Below, one piece after another: positions 9,111 through 18,002 of a DNA stretch of 64,000 bases. Under the pieces are notes generated by a model. The model was given only the letters and a program-made list of their open reading frames with translations, ran no database searches and was not told the origin of the DNA. The stretch spans positions 63,321 to 127,320 of the forward strand of contig NZ_PPQB01000019.1 of assembly GCF_002902345.1 (NCBI RefSeq), in the 5' to 3' direction. Source of the DNA: Staphylococcus arlettae (GTDB lineage Bacteria > Bacillota > Bacilli > Staphylococcales > Staphylococcaceae). Each line of letters opens with the position of its first letter. The first letter of the stretch is position 1. The position numbers and the translations under genes are program-made.

Positions 9111-10259
9111 TTAAATTTTCCCTAAAACTGATTTAGCTATATTAGTATATGCCATATCTTCCATTGGAGGATTGTGCAAACCAGCACGCATATCTCTATA
9201 ATAACGCTGTAATGGGCGCTCCATTTCTAAACTTTTAGCCCCAACAATACGCATTGCTAAATCTATAACTTCTAACCCTTGATTCATAACCAATACTTTA
9301 CTTGCAGAGGTTTCGTTCCACATATTGTTATTTTCTGGATTATTGTACAAACTTGCCGTACTCCATAAAAAGTGTCGTGCAGATAATAATAATGATTCCA
9401 TTTTGCCGATATTTTGTTGTACGGTAGCAATATCACCAATTGTGCCATCGACACTATTCGGACTATATGTTGCGGCAAAATCAACTGCATAATCTCTTGC
9501 AGCTTGTGCTATACCTAAGTATGTACTTGGAATGTGTAAAATCCAACCATTAGGAGAACTTGGTTTACCAGCGCGTGTTTCCACAAAATTTTCTGTTGGA
9601 ATTTGTACATCAGTTAGTACTAAATCATGGCTTTCAGTGGCACGCATACCTACCATATTCCAATTATTAGCTATTTCTACACCTGGCATAGTTTTATCAA
9701 CCAAATAAAAGCCTACTTGCTGTGATTCCGAATCAAATGCACCCACAATAAAATGGGATAAACGTTTACTCATCGATGTGAATGTTTTTACACCATTAAT
9801 GAGATAACCATGTTCATTTTTAGTTACATACGTGCTGGGTCTACCACCTCTTGTTGGACTTCCAGTTTCCGCTTCACTAACTGCTCTATTAACTAATGCA
9901 CCATTTTTAATTTCCTGTGCAAATTGATCCAACATAGCTGGCGCCCATAGTTGTTGTTCATAAATTTGACCTACAACACTTATATGCCAACCTATGGATA
10001 ATGCAGTAGCACCATCTAATGACCCTAAGTAACTTTGTAAAATCACCATATCTTCAATTGTGGCACCTTCACCACCATATGCTTTAGGTAAGGATAGTAG
10101 CGTATATCCTTCATCTACTAGCCATTGTATATTTTTATATGGAAAGTCTGAGTTCTTATCATTGTATTCGGCATTTTCTCTAAATTGCCCTTTAACTTGC
10201 TCAAATTTTGCAATCCATTTCCGTTGAATATCCGTATGTATTAATGCGGAACGATTCAA
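9111..10259 (-). CDS. Acyl-CoA dehydrogenase-like flavoprotein (possible sulfur-compound monooxygenase)
   Basis: A 382-residue protein with the three-part acyl-CoA dehydrogenase architecture. The N-terminal helical domain contains LPKAYGGEGA. The middle beta domain includes AVSEAETGSPTRGG and FTSMSKRLSHFIVGA, and the C-terminal four-helix domain has AQAARDYAVDFA and RIVGAKSLEMERPLQRYYRD. After that arginine-rich stretch the usual dehydrogenase catalytic Glu region is replaced by AGLHNPPMED, as in the DszC/SfnC-type flavin monooxygenase branch. The gene is divergent from a four-gene amino acid-type ABC transporter, which suggests it acts on an imported, perhaps organosulfur, compound; that is inference. 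GTG at 10268 lies in the ribosome-binding site GAGGTG, so TTG at 10259 is preferred. Confidence 0.75.
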   Translation of the reverse strand: MNRSALIHTDIQRKWIAKFEQVKGQFRENAEYNDKNSDFPYKNIQWLVDEGYTLLSLPKAYGGEGATIEDMVILQSYLGSLDGATALSIGWHISVVGQIYEQQLWAPAMLDQFAQEIKNGALVNRAVSEAETGSPTRGGRPSTYVTKNEHGYLINGVKTFTSMSKRLSHFIVGAFDSESQQVGFYLVDKTMPGVEIANNWNMVGMRATESHDLVLTDVQIPTENFVETRAGKPSSPNGWILHIPSTYLGIAQAARDYAVDFAATYSPNSVDGTIGDIATVQQNIGKMESLLLSARHFLWSTASLYNNPENNNMWNETSASKVLVMNQGLEVIDLAMRIVGAKSLEMERPLQRYYRDMRAGLHNPPMEDMAYTNIAKSVLGKI

Positions 10260-10406
10260 TATAATCACCTCATATTTACTTATCTTTCATTCTTTCCTAG
10301 TTTAACACTCGATTTACTCAATTGAAACCTTTCACAGCCCAAAATCTTACTTTACCGATAAGAATTAATATGATAATTTTAAATCAAGCAATTGAGGAGG
10401 ATAACA

Positions 10407-11156
10407 ATGATTACAGTAAATAATTTAAAATTAAAATATAATTCAAACTCTGTATTAAACGATGTCAGTTTCAGTCAGCGTAAAGGAGAAGTTACAGCGA
10501 TAATCGGACCGAGTGGTTCAGGCAAAACGACTTTACTACGTTCACTTAATTTATTAGCCACTCCATGGAGTGGCACTATTACTATAGACGACTTCCAATT
10601 TAATACCCAACAACATTCCAAAAAGGACATTAAACAATTACGCAATAAATCGGCAATGGTATTTCAAAACTATAATTTATTTAAAAACAAAACAATTTTA
10701 GAAAATATCACTGAAGGTTTAATTTATGGTCAAAACTATGATAAGGCTAAGGCTGAAGAAATTGCACTCTCATATTTAAAGAAAGTGAATATGTTAGAGC
10801 ATAAACATAAATATCCTATCCAACTTTCAGGTGGCCAAAGCCAACGCGTTGGCATTGTACGTGCATTAGCGCTAAATCCAGATGTATTATTACTTGATGA
10901 ACCAACTTCAGCACTAGACCCTGAATCAATTCAAAGTGTGTTATCACTTATTAAATCTATCGCTGAAGAAGGCATGACGATGGTTTTAGTCACTCATGAA
11001 ATCAACTTCGCTAAAGCAATAGCAGATCAAATTTTATTTATAGATAATGGAGAAATTTTACATAGAGGTAGTCCAGAAGAAGTATTAGAACACACTCATT
11101 CTGAGCGACTGAATCGCTTTTTAAACAGAGTAGAAGTTGAAGGTGTATATAAATGA
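10407..11156 (+). CDS. Polar amino acid-type ABC transporter, ATP-binding protein
   Basis: A 249-residue ATPase of the GlnQ/HisP subfamily. It has Walker A GPSGSGKTTLLRS, a Q-loop in VFQNYNLF, signature LSGGQSQRVGIVRAL, Walker B VLLLDEPTSALD and the switch histidine in LVTHE. The ATG is chosen 7 bases after GAGGAGG; a TTG five codons earlier precedes that site. It is the first gene of a four-gene operon with the binding protein overlapping its stop codon. The order ATPase, binding protein, two permeases resembles cystine/sulfur-compound importers of the TcyJKLMN type, but the substrate is unproven. Confidence 0.88.
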   Translation: MITVNNLKLKYNSNSVLNDVSFSQRKGEVTAIIGPSGSGKTTLLRSLNLLATPWSGTITIDDFQFNTQQHSKKDIKQLRNKSAMVFQNYNLFKNKTILENITEGLIYGQNYDKAKAEEIALSYLKKVNMLEHKHKYPIQLSGGQSQRVGIVRALALNPDVLLLDEPTSALDPESIQSVLSLIKSIAEEGMTMVLVTHEINFAKAIADQILFIDNGEILHRGSPEEVLEHTHSERLNRFLNRVEVEGVYK

Positions 11157-11995
11157 CGTTAAAACACATTGTTTTCTTCATTACCATTGCATGTAGTTGC
11201 TTGCTATTGGCTTCTTGTAATAACGACACCGACAATAATAACAAAAAAGAAATAAAAGTCGCACTCTCAGCAGAAGTGAACCCACCTTATTTATATACGA
11301 ATAAACATAATGAATTTGTTGGTTTAGATATGGATTATCTCAAATTATTAGAAAAAAAATTACCTCAATATAAATTCACTTACGAAGTTGGAGAAGAAGA
11401 GTCTAACCTTGTTGGTATTGGAGCAGGTAAATTTGATATGGGGATTAATTGGTTTTTCAAAACTCCTGAACGCGAAAAACAATTTCTATATCAAGATGTT
11501 CCATATAGTTATGCGTTACCGATGTTAGCAGTACATAAAGATACGAATGATATTCAAAAATTAAGTGATTTACCCGGCAAAACATTAACACCTATGGCGC
11601 CAAGTGGAGGACTATATTCAATACTAAGCCAATATAATAAACAACATAGTCAGAAGATTGATATTAACACCATTCAAGAACCTTCAAACGGTGATAGTTT
11701 AAAATCTGTAAGTAGCCAACGTCGTGACGTTATGTTTTTAAATTGGAACACATACCACGCCATACAAAGTGAAATAAATGCAGATGTCAAAATAGGTGGC
11801 ATTGTTAAAAAGGAACCTTTACATATCGTTTATAACAAAAAACAACAACGTTTGCATGATGATATCGATAAAGCAACTATTGAATTAAAAAAAGAAGGTA
11901 AATTACAACAATTATCTCGAAAATATTTTGATATTAATGTTTTCGACAATTTAACAGATATTAACGAACAAAAAAATAACTTGGAGGTGCAATAA
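11153..11995 (+). CDS. Amino acid-type ABC transporter substrate-binding lipoprotein
   Basis: A 280-residue binding protein with a lipoprotein signal ending in LASC (Cys22). It shows the type 3 periplasmic-binding-protein (SBP_bac_3) pattern: NPPYLYTNKHNEFVGLDMDYL near the mature N-terminus, GIGAGKFDMGINWFFKTPER for the first lobe, and the second-lobe ALPMLAVHK. It starts within the stop of the ATPase gene (ATGA overlap) and overlaps the next permease by one base, so translation is coupled. Ligand specificity is not evident; a cystine- or sulfur-containing ligand is an inference from the neighbouring flavoprotein. Confidence 0.85.
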   Translation: MTLKHIVFFITIACSCLLLASCNNDTDNNNKKEIKVALSAEVNPPYLYTNKHNEFVGLDMDYLKLLEKKLPQYKFTYEVGEEESNLVGIGAGKFDMGINWFFKTPEREKQFLYQDVPYSYALPMLAVHKDTNDIQKLSDLPGKTLTPMAPSGGLYSILSQYNKQHSQKIDINTIQEPSNGDSLKSVSSQRRDVMFLNWNTYHAIQSEINADVKIGGIVKKEPLHIVYNKKQQRLHDDIDKATIELKKEGKLQQLSRKYFDINVFDNLTDINEQKNNLEVQ

Positions 11996-12678
11996 TGTCT
12001 CTAGAACAATGGCTAAATCTCTTTAATCAAGTATTACAAAAATTGCCCCTCACATTATTGATGATTGTGTTAGCTTTGATTTTTGCCGTTATATTAGGTC
12101 TCATATTATGTACTATACGTCTTAAGCACATAAAATTTTTATCTTCGCTCGTGCGTGTATATATTTCTTTTATTCGTAGCACACCGTTAATATTACAATT
12201 ATTTCTAGTGTATTTTGCCTTACCGCAAGTACTTATGATTATTAATATTGATATAAATCATTTTAGTAGATTGTTTTTTGTAATTCTAGCGTTTTCAATG
12301 CACACTGGCGCATACTTAGCTGAAATTTTTAGAGCAGGTTATTTATCTGTAGACTATGACCAAATTGAAGCAGGCTTAACAGTAGGTTTATCTCCTGTAA
12401 GAATTTTCTTGTCAGTTATAGTACCTCAAGCCCTACGTAATGCCATTCCAAATTTAACTACTCAAATCATTGAACTCGTTAAAGATACTTCATTGGCTTT
12501 TACAATCGGTATTATCGATATGATGGGACAAGTTAAATTAATTATTGGTAACAATTATGGTTTGGGCATGCTAGAAGTCTATATAGTTATTTCAATTATT
12601 TATTGGATCATCTCGCTTATCATTCAAGGCAGCTTAGCTTGGCTGAATAAATCTACTCAAAAACCTTATCAAGTATAG
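11995..12678 (+). CDS. Amino acid-type ABC transporter permease 1
   Basis: A 227-residue HisM/GlnP-family permease with about five membrane segments. FIRSTPLILQLFLVYFALP is the typical N-terminal block, and the EAA loop reads AGLTVGLSPVRIFLSVIVPQ, which contacts the ATPase. GGAGGTGCAATA precedes the ATG, whose A is also the last base of the previous stop codon. It pairs with the following permease as a heterodimeric channel. Confidence 0.88.
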   Translation: MSLEQWLNLFNQVLQKLPLTLLMIVLALIFAVILGLILCTIRLKHIKFLSSLVRVYISFIRSTPLILQLFLVYFALPQVLMIINIDINHFSRLFFVILAFSMHTGAYLAEIFRAGYLSVDYDQIEAGLTVGLSPVRIFLSVIVPQALRNAIPNLTTQIIELVKDTSLAFTIGIIDMMGQVKLIIGNNYGLGMLEVYIVISIIYWIISLIIQGSLAWLNKSTQKPYQV

Positions 12679-12689
12679 GAGGTAAAACT

Positions 12690-13391
12690 TTGTCCTTTAT
12701 CTTTCAAACAATTTGGGAAATATTCAAAAGTCTTCCAAATACAATTATTATATCTTTAGTAGCAATGACTGTAGGGCTCAGTGTAGGGACGTTATTTGCC
12801 ATCATTCAGATTAGAAAAACACCCATTTTTTCACAGTTAATTATTGTCTATAATTCATTTATTAGAAGTACGCCCCTCATAATACAGTTATTTATTTTAT
12901 ATTATGGCATACCTAATTTGATATTATACTTAAATGCTACACTCGGCTTGAAAATCAATCCCGATATGTTTTCACCGATGTTGATTGCTTTAATTGCATT
13001 TTCTCTACACGCAATTGCTTACCTTAGTGAAACGATGAAAAGTGGTTTGCTATCAGTTGACTACTCACAAATTGAAGCAGCAAAAACAGTAGGTTTGTCT
13101 AATCGTCATATTTATACGCGCATCGTTTTACCTCAAGCTTTTAATTATGCTTTACCTAATATCGAAAACCAATTTATTATGCTTATCAAAGGAACTTCTT
13201 TAGCGTTCGCAGTTCAAGTAACTGAAATTATGGCAGTAAGCCGGATTATCGCAAATGAAGGATATCAATTTATTACAGTCTATTCCATTGCAGCCGCATT
13301 TTATTGGATATTAGCTATTATTTTAGAAAAAGTATTTCATAAAATTGAAAGTAATTCTACAAACCACTTAAGCACTCAAAGCTCTATTTAA
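12690..13391 (+). CDS. Amino acid-type ABC transporter permease 2
   Basis: A 233-residue permease paralogous to the previous one, with SFIRSTPLIIQLFILYYGIP and the EAA loop AAKTVGLSNRHIYTRIVLPQ. It starts at a TTG six bases after AGGAGGT; no ATG fits. It ends the operon, which is closed by a strong hairpin at 13404-13441. Having two distinct permeases argues for a heterodimeric importer of the polar amino acid family. Confidence 0.87.
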   Translation: MSFIFQTIWEIFKSLPNTIIISLVAMTVGLSVGTLFAIIQIRKTPIFSQLIIVYNSFIRSTPLIIQLFILYYGIPNLILYLNATLGLKINPDMFSPMLIALIAFSLHAIAYLSETMKSGLLSVDYSQIEAAKTVGLSNRHIYTRIVLPQAFNYALPNIENQFIMLIKGTSLAFAVQVTEIMAVSRIIANEGYQFITVYSIAAAFYWILAIILEKVFHKIESNSTNHLSTQSSI

Positions 13392-13403
13392 CATACACAA
13401 TAA

Positions 13404-13441
13404 AACACGCTTATTTCATTTTTAATTGAAATAAGCGTGTT
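13404..13441. terminator. Bidirectional terminator between the ABC operon and the PTS_EIIC_2 gene
   Basis: A 15-bp stem (AACACGCTTATTTCA and complement) with an 8-base loop and A/T tracts on both sides, between convergent genes. Confidence 0.85.
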
Positions 13442-13444
13442 ATT

Positions 13445-14524
13445 TTATGCTAAACTTTCTGCAAAATATTTTTTTCGAGCATAATATTGCTTTACTTTTT
13501 TAGGAATGTTGCCTGACTGCAATTCATCTTTAGTTACTATAGGGTAGTTTTTAAACACCATAGAACCTAACCATCCACATGTAGCACTGCTAATAGCACA
13601 TAATGATGCAGTAATGATAACAGTTACCGGATTATTAAAGCCAAACATTACCATTAATCCCGCAATAGGTGTAGCCGTTCCTGTTGCATCATTGACTAAA
13701 CCAAATAATGCGATGATAATGCCAGAAATAGCGCCACCAACAAAATTAGTTGCATAAACTGGTAATGGATTGGCAGTAACAATATCAGCTTGTGATAATG
13801 GTTCTATAGCTACTGACATCGTAGTTTTACGATCACCAAACTTCATGCGTTTAAATAACACAAAATTCATAAATGATGATCCAAAGACAGCTAAAGCACC
13901 GATTGCCATTGGTGTGCCAGTTAATCCTAATAATGCAGTTAATGCCATAGAGCTTAGTGGTGCAGTAGCTACTACTGTAATGATACCTCCAAGAACAATA
14001 CCCATGAGAATAGGACTCGATGTAGTAGATTCTTTAATAATATTACCGATTTGCATTAAACTTGCATCTACTAATGGCGATACACCCATTGCAATAATAC
14101 GTGTTAACGGTGCAATGACGATTATTGCTAAAATTAAATCTACACCTGCTGGCGCTTTGCCTTCAATCCATTTCATAACAAAGCTTATAAGATAACCTGC
14201 GATAAACCCAGGTAATAAATCTAAATTTCCACATGCTAAAGCTATCACAAAGGCATAAACAGGACTTACACCCATTGCTAATGCTACTAAGCCTGCTGCA
14301 GCAAGTCCACCTAATCCGCCTGTCGTTTCACCAAGTGTACCTAAAAAATCTACACCCAATAAATCTCCACCTACATATTTTTGAAATGCTTCGACTAAAA
14401 ACGAAGCTATTGCTGCATTTGCTAACGCACCCATAGCTTTTCCACCTTGTGGAGCCTTACTCGTAAATAAAGTAAATAAACATAATACTAATGCTAAAAA
14501 AATGACACCTAAAATCAAATTCAT
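13445..14524 (-). CDS. PTS_EIIC_2 family membrane transporter
   Basis: A 359-residue polytopic membrane protein with about nine hydrophobic segments and glycine-rich loops (GETTGGLGGLAAAGLVALAMG, and GLTGTPMAIGALAVFGSSFMN). This composition and order match the PTS_EIIC_2 family (PF13303), stand-alone EIIC-like membrane proteins without fused EIIA or EIIB domains. The substrate is unknown. ATG follows AAAGGAGTT. A near-consensus cre lies 17-30 bp before the start, suggesting catabolite repression. The family name rests on pattern recognition, without a database search. Confidence 0.75.
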   Translation of the reverse strand: MNLILGVIFLALVLCLFTLFTSKAPQGGKAMGALANAAIASFLVEAFQKYVGGDLLGVDFLGTLGETTGGLGGLAAAGLVALAMGVSPVYAFVIALACGNLDLLPGFIAGYLISFVMKWIEGKAPAGVDLILAIIVIAPLTRIIAMGVSPLVDASLMQIGNIIKESTTSSPILMGIVLGGIITVVATAPLSSMALTALLGLTGTPMAIGALAVFGSSFMNFVLFKRMKFGDRKTTMSVAIEPLSQADIVTANPLPVYATNFVGGAISGIIIALFGLVNDATGTATPIAGLMVMFGFNNPVTVIITASLCAISSATCGWLGSMVFKNYPIVTKDELQSGNIPKKVKQYYARKKYFAESLA

Positions 14525-14540
14525 GATATAACTCCTTTTA

Positions 14541-14554
14541 TGTATACGCTTTCA
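14541..14554 (-). promoter_or_regulatory. Candidate CcpA cre site upstream of the PTS_EIIC_2 gene
   Basis: The minus strand reads TGAAAGCGTATACA, matching 13 of 14 positions of TGWAANCGNTNWCA. Confidence 0.5.
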
Positions 14555-14660
14555 TTAACGAACTCATTATATCATTTTTACCTTGTATATCAACTATTAT
14601 TAGAACAATTTTTTATTAAATAGAATAAAATAGTGTTATCTGAATTTTGCGAATAATCAC

Positions 14661-14718
14661 AAAAAAGAATACCTACTACGTCGTTTCATCGAATGAAACC
14701 AATGATAGTAAGTATTCT
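14661..14718 (-). terminator. Terminator of sarR
   Basis: An outer stem AGAATACYTACT encloses an inner palindrome GTTTCATCGAATGAAAC. On the minus strand the structure ends in a run of T (14661-14666), shortly after the sarR stop. Confidence 0.75.
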
Positions 14719-14728
14719 CAATATATAG

Positions 14729-15079
14729 CTATATAAAATATTTTTTAACTTCTTCAATAGTATGCCTTATCTTTGCTTTCTCTTGATCATTTACAAATAC
14801 AATAACTGTGCGTTCATCGAAGTCACTTCTTTTTTTATTTAAGTACCCTAAATCTTTTAATTTTTGTAATGCTTTAGTTAAATAATAAGGTTTTAAATGT
14901 GTTTGTTGTGCTATTTCTTTTGCAGTAACTTCATGGCCTTGACAGTTGTTAAGAATATTTAAAATATATATTTCTTCAAAATTTAGTTTAAAATGTGCTT
15001 TTACAACTTTGAAAAATCCTTTTAGTTGTTGGTTTATCAAAAATAATTCATCAAGTGATTTAAATACTTTTTCCTCCAT
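14729..15079 (-). CDS. sarR: SarR, SarA-family winged-helix regulator
   Basis: A 116-residue single-domain SarA-family protein; S. aureus SarR, which it closely resembles, is about 115 residues. Shared blocks are LNFEEIYILN near residue 40, KEIAQQTHLKPYYLTKALQKL (helix-turn-helix) and the wing KKRSDFDERTVIVFVND with the conserved DER motif. In S. aureus SarR binds the sarA promoters and tunes sarA and agr expression. The longest frame starts 12 codons earlier, but AAGGAGTGATTACT immediately precedes the ATG at 15079 and fixes the start. Confidence 0.9.
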   Translation of the reverse strand: MEEKVFKSLDELFLINQQLKGFFKVVKAHFKLNFEEIYILNILNNCQGHEVTAKEIAQQTHLKPYYLTKALQKLKDLGYLNKKRSDFDERTVIVFVNDQEKAKIRHTIEEVKKYFI

Positions 15080-15236
15080 AGTAATCACTCCTTTGTTGTT
15101 AATTCTAGGTTTCATAATTCACAATATAATAATTTTAACAATTATTAATATATTTATTTTATACTACTGTGTTATCAAAATTCAACAGTTAAATTGCTAA
15201 AACAAGATCTAACACCAAAATAAACTTAAATAAAAA

Positions 15237-15267
15237 AACGATATTCCAAAATTTTTGGAATATCGTT
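15237..15267 (-). terminator. Terminator of the DoxX/LLM operon
   Basis: A perfect 15-bp stem (AACGATATTCCAAAA and its complement) followed on the minus strand by seven T residues. Confidence 0.88.
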
Positions 15268-15277
15268 CAACACAAAA

Positions 15278-15637
15278 TTATTTTTGTTTACCATTAAATG
15301 TATCTAAAAAGCTTAATGCTGCTAAACCTGTTAAGTCTAATGCATGTTTAGCACCTTGCTTACCATGACCAGCTTCAAAGTGTTTTACAATTGCAACACC
15401 TAATACTGCAAAAGTAAATAATGAACCTAAACGAGATAATTTTTTACTTGCAAAGCTTAATACAAAAAATAATGCACTTAATGCTTCAATAGCACCAGCT
15501 AAAGGTACTGAATTTGCCGGTAGACCAAATACATTTTCAAATGTATCTTTCATTGTTTGGTCACCTTTTAATTTAGGTTTTGCTGAATCAAATAATTCTT
15601 TCGCTAATTTCAAATTTGTTAAATAACGTAAAATCAT
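15278..15637 (-). CDS. DoxX family membrane protein (CatD-like)
   Basis: A 119-residue membrane protein with about three to four hydrophobic segments, including LAGAIEALSALFFVLSFASK and LFTFAVLGVAIVKHFEAGHG, in the manner of the DoxX/SURF4-like family. The ATG at 15637 is preceded by AAGGAGA; the frame reads nine codons further but without a ribosome-binding site. It follows the luciferase-like gene by 13 bp, and both sit behind one QsrR-type palindrome. In B. subtilis the DoxX protein CatD is co-expressed with a quinone/catechol-detoxifying enzyme, so a role in quinone or thiol stress is plausible but inferred. Confidence 0.75.
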   Translation of the reverse strand: MILRYLTNLKLAKELFDSAKPKLKGDQTMKDTFENVFGLPANSVPLAGAIEALSALFFVLSFASKKLSRLGSLFTFAVLGVAIVKHFEAGHGKQGAKHALDLTGLAALSFLDTFNGKQK

Positions 15638-15650
15638 GTACTTTCTCTCC

Positions 15651-16703
15651 TTATTTATCTTCAAAATATTTATCTACAATAGGTTTCACTTGTGTTGCTA
15701 ATAACCTAATTGTTTTAAGTGTATCTTCATGAGGTATTGAACCTACCGGCGTATGCAACATAAAGCGATTAAGACCTAGAGTTTCTACCGTGTTAATAAT
15801 CTTTTGTGCTACTGTTTCTGGACTACCAACATATAATGCACCATGCTGGCTTATTTCTCTTTCAAAAGTATACTCATTATATGGTGGCCATCCACGCTCA
15901 CGACCTAACATATCATGATTTGCTTTTAACGAAGGGAAAAAGGCACGCATTGCTGCTTCATCAGTATCCGCTATAAAGCCCCACGAATGAGTAGCAACAG
16001 ATAGTTGATTAGCATCGTGTCCATAAGATAAGGCACTTGATTTGTACATCTCAACATTGCGCTTAAATCTTTTTGGATCTCCACCAATTATAGCATAAGT
16101 TATTGGTAAACCTAATGCCCCTGCTCTTAATGATGATTCTGGTGTACCTCCTGTTGCAATCCCAATTTTTAACTTACCATGCTCAGGACGTGGATACACA
16201 CCTAAATTATCTATATTAGGACGAAAATTACCGTCCCAGTTAACAATTGTCTGTGCATTTATCTTCATTAATAGGTCTAATTTTTCATTAAATAATTGTT
16301 CATAATCTTGTAAATTATGTCCAAATAATGGGAAGGATTCAATAAATGAACCTCTACCTACTAAAATTTCAGCTCTCCCGTTAGAAAGTGCATCAAGAGT
16401 TGAAAATCGTTGGAATACACGAACAGGATCATCTGAAGATAATACCGTCACTGCACTTGATAATTTTATATGGGTAGTGGAACGCGCTGCAGATGCTAAT
16501 ACTGATACTGGATCAGAAACCGCATAATCTGCTCGATGATGTTCTCCCAAACCATAAACATCTAAGCCTAGAGCATCTGCCGTTTCAATTTCTTCTATAA
16601 TATTGCGTATTCTTTGTGCTGCAGATAGAGCAGGTTGTCTACCTTCTTCTGTAATGATGTCATTATTATCTGCAAATGATGTGATTCCCAATTCAACTTT
16701 CAT
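15651..16703 (-). CDS. LLM-class (luciferase-like) flavin-dependent oxidoreductase
   Basis: A 350-residue protein of the bacterial luciferase superfamily, TIM-barrel enzymes that use FMNH2 or F420. Landmarks are DVYGLGEHHRADYAVSDPV near residue 48, RSTTHIKLSSAVTVLSSDDPVR, GRAEILVGRGSF and GIATGGTPESSLRAGALGLP, with VGSPETVAQKI near the end. The physiological substrate is unknown. The start is the ATG after GAGGGAG. It heads a two-gene operon with the DoxX protein, behind an exact GTATA-N5-TATAC palindrome. LLM monooxygenases are among known members of the QsrR quinone-response regulon in S. aureus, as I recall it. Confidence 0.85.
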   Translation of the reverse strand: MKVELGITSFADNNDIITEEGRQPALSAAQRIRNIIEEIETADALGLDVYGLGEHHRADYAVSDPVSVLASAARSTTHIKLSSAVTVLSSDDPVRVFQRFSTLDALSNGRAEILVGRGSFIESFPLFGHNLQDYEQLFNEKLDLLMKINAQTIVNWDGNFRPNIDNLGVYPRPEHGKLKIGIATGGTPESSLRAGALGLPITYAIIGGDPKRFKRNVEMYKSSALSYGHDANQLSVATHSWGFIADTDEAAMRAFFPSLKANHDMLGRERGWPPYNEYTFEREISQHGALYVGSPETVAQKIINTVETLGLNRFMLHTPVGSIPHEDTLKTIRLLATQVKPIVDKYFEDK

Positions 16704-16723
16704 AGCGCACTCCCTCTAAATAA

Positions 16724-16738
16724 GTATACTTTTTATAC
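16724..16738 (-). promoter_or_regulatory. Putative QsrR/YodB-type operator
   Basis: The sequence GTATACTTTTTATAC fits exactly the GTATA-N5-TATAC palindrome I recall for S. aureus QsrR, a redox-sensing DUF24/MarR-type repressor. It lies about 20-35 bp before the luciferase-like gene, where a bound repressor would cover the promoter. No gene for such a regulator is seen in this window. Confidence 0.55.
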
Positions 16739-17050
16739 TTAGATATTAATCTATTATTTTATTGTTGTCAATATCATTGCTTCAAATCCTCGATTGTTTC
16801 TCGAAGCTCTTATATATTATTAATTAGTTATTTTTATTATTAATATGAAGATACATATGTTTTTAAATATTCATATTACTGAATTTATGTGTTTACAATT
16901 GATTTTAAATTTTCTGTTATTTTACAGCTTTGTAATATATTAGCGTGTAATTTTTCTCTATAAATTCCTTCAATGCCCGTCTATCAAGCCTTTTAGAAGA
17001 ATTTCTTATATTTCGAATTGTTACATAAGACTCGATTTTATTAGAACTAA

Positions 17051-17067
17051 ATTACAAATCAATAACA
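17051..17067 (+). promoter_or_regulatory. WalR box upstream of the first CHAP gene
   Basis: ATTACA-AATCA-ATAACA is the exact reverse complement of the WalR consensus TGTWAH-N5-TGTWAH. It lies about 134 bp before the start codon. The surrounding 16704-17200 interval otherwise holds the LLM promoter, a TTACA/TGTAA palindrome at 16922-16935 and AT-rich sequence. Confidence 0.7.
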
Positions 17068-17200
17068 TTGAGCACAAATGAATGATTTTCTGATATATTA
17101 ATTCTTGTCGTAAAAACAACCAAGAAAATATAAACAATCGTCGATAGAGACATACAAATAAAACTTATTATTAAGAAAAAATTTAGGAGGATATTTTAAA

Positions 17201-17938
17201 ATGAAAAAAATCGCTACAGCTACTATCGCTACAGCTGGAATCGCTACGTTTGCTTTTGCTCAAAACGAAGCTGATGCAGCAGAAAATAACCAAGGTGGAT
17301 ACAATCCAAATGATCCAACTTCATACAGCTACTCTTACACTATAGACCAACAAGGTAACTACAACTACACTTGGCAAGGTAATTGGAGCCCAAATCAACA
17401 TAACACTTATAACTATAACTATAGCTCATATAGTAATGATAGTTATTCAAATAATAGTGGTTCATATAACAACTACTCTAACCAATCTTATACTTCAAAT
17501 AACACAACTGGTGGAGGCGGAGCTGCTTCTAACTCTACTTCAGACCGTAACATTAAAGTAACTACTCAAAGTGCACCTTCAAGCTCTTCAGTTTCACTTT
17601 CAAGTGCTTCAGGTTCATCAAGTAACTTGTACACTGCTGGTCAATGTACATATTATGTTTATGACAAAGTAGGCGGAAAAATTGGTTCTACATGGGGTAA
17701 CGCAAGTAACTGGGCAAGCGCTGCTGCTTCATCAGGTTACACAGTAAATAACACAGCTAAAGCTGGTTCAATTTTACAAAGTTCAACAGGTGCTATGGGA
17801 CACGTTGCATATGTTGAAAATGTAAACAGTGACGGTTCAGTAGAAGTTTCAGAAATGAACTACGGCCAAGGTGCTGGTGTTGTTACTTCACGTACAATTT
17901 CAGCAAGCGAAGCTTCAAGCTACAACTACATTCACTAA
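17201..17938 (+). CDS. ssaA: SsaA-like secreted CHAP-domain cell-wall hydrolase
   Basis: A 245-residue secreted protein. The signal peptide covers about residues 1-27, ending near ADAA. A low-complexity Tyr/Asn/Ser-rich linker follows to about residue 140, with repeated YNYNYSSYS and [10 protein letters not shown] motifs. The C-terminal CHAP domain has catalytic Cys149 ([16 protein letters not shown]), His201 (GHVAYVENV) and the nearby acidic residue Glu206. CHAP enzymes are peptidoglycan amidases or endopeptidases; SsaA-type proteins are classic WalKR targets, and a WalR box lies upstream. Start follows AGGAGG. A shorter paralogue lies at 21798-22265. Confidence 0.9.
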   Translation: MKKIATATIATAGIATFAFAQNEADAAENNQGGYNPNDPTSYSYSYTIDQQGNYNYTWQGNWSPNQHNTYNYNYSSYSNDSYSNNSGSYNNYSNQSYTSNNTTGGGGAASNSTSDRNIKVTTQSAPSSSSVSLSSASGSSSNLYTAGQCTYYVYDKVGGKIGSTWGNASNWASAAASSGYTVNNTAKAGSILQSSTGAMGHVAYVENVNSDGSVEVSEMNYGQGAGVVTSRTISASEASSYNYIH

Positions 17939-17955
17939 GATTGATGTTTATTATT

Positions 17956-17988
17956 AAAGGCTGGACATAGTATGTTCTAGCCTTTTTT
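17956..17988 (+). terminator. Terminator after the first CHAP gene
   Basis: AAAGGCTGGA with its complement TCTAGCCTT around a short loop, then TTTTTT. It belongs to the GGCTGG(G)ACA-type terminators that recur in this window. Confidence 0.75.
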
Positions 17989-18002
17989 ATTTACTCTTAC
18001 TT

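Noticed and set aside
10260..10406. CymR or S-box site in the divergent flavoprotein/ABC control region
   Set aside because: Some AT-rich dyad-like sequence is present, but nothing matches a riboswitch or a consensus firmly enough.
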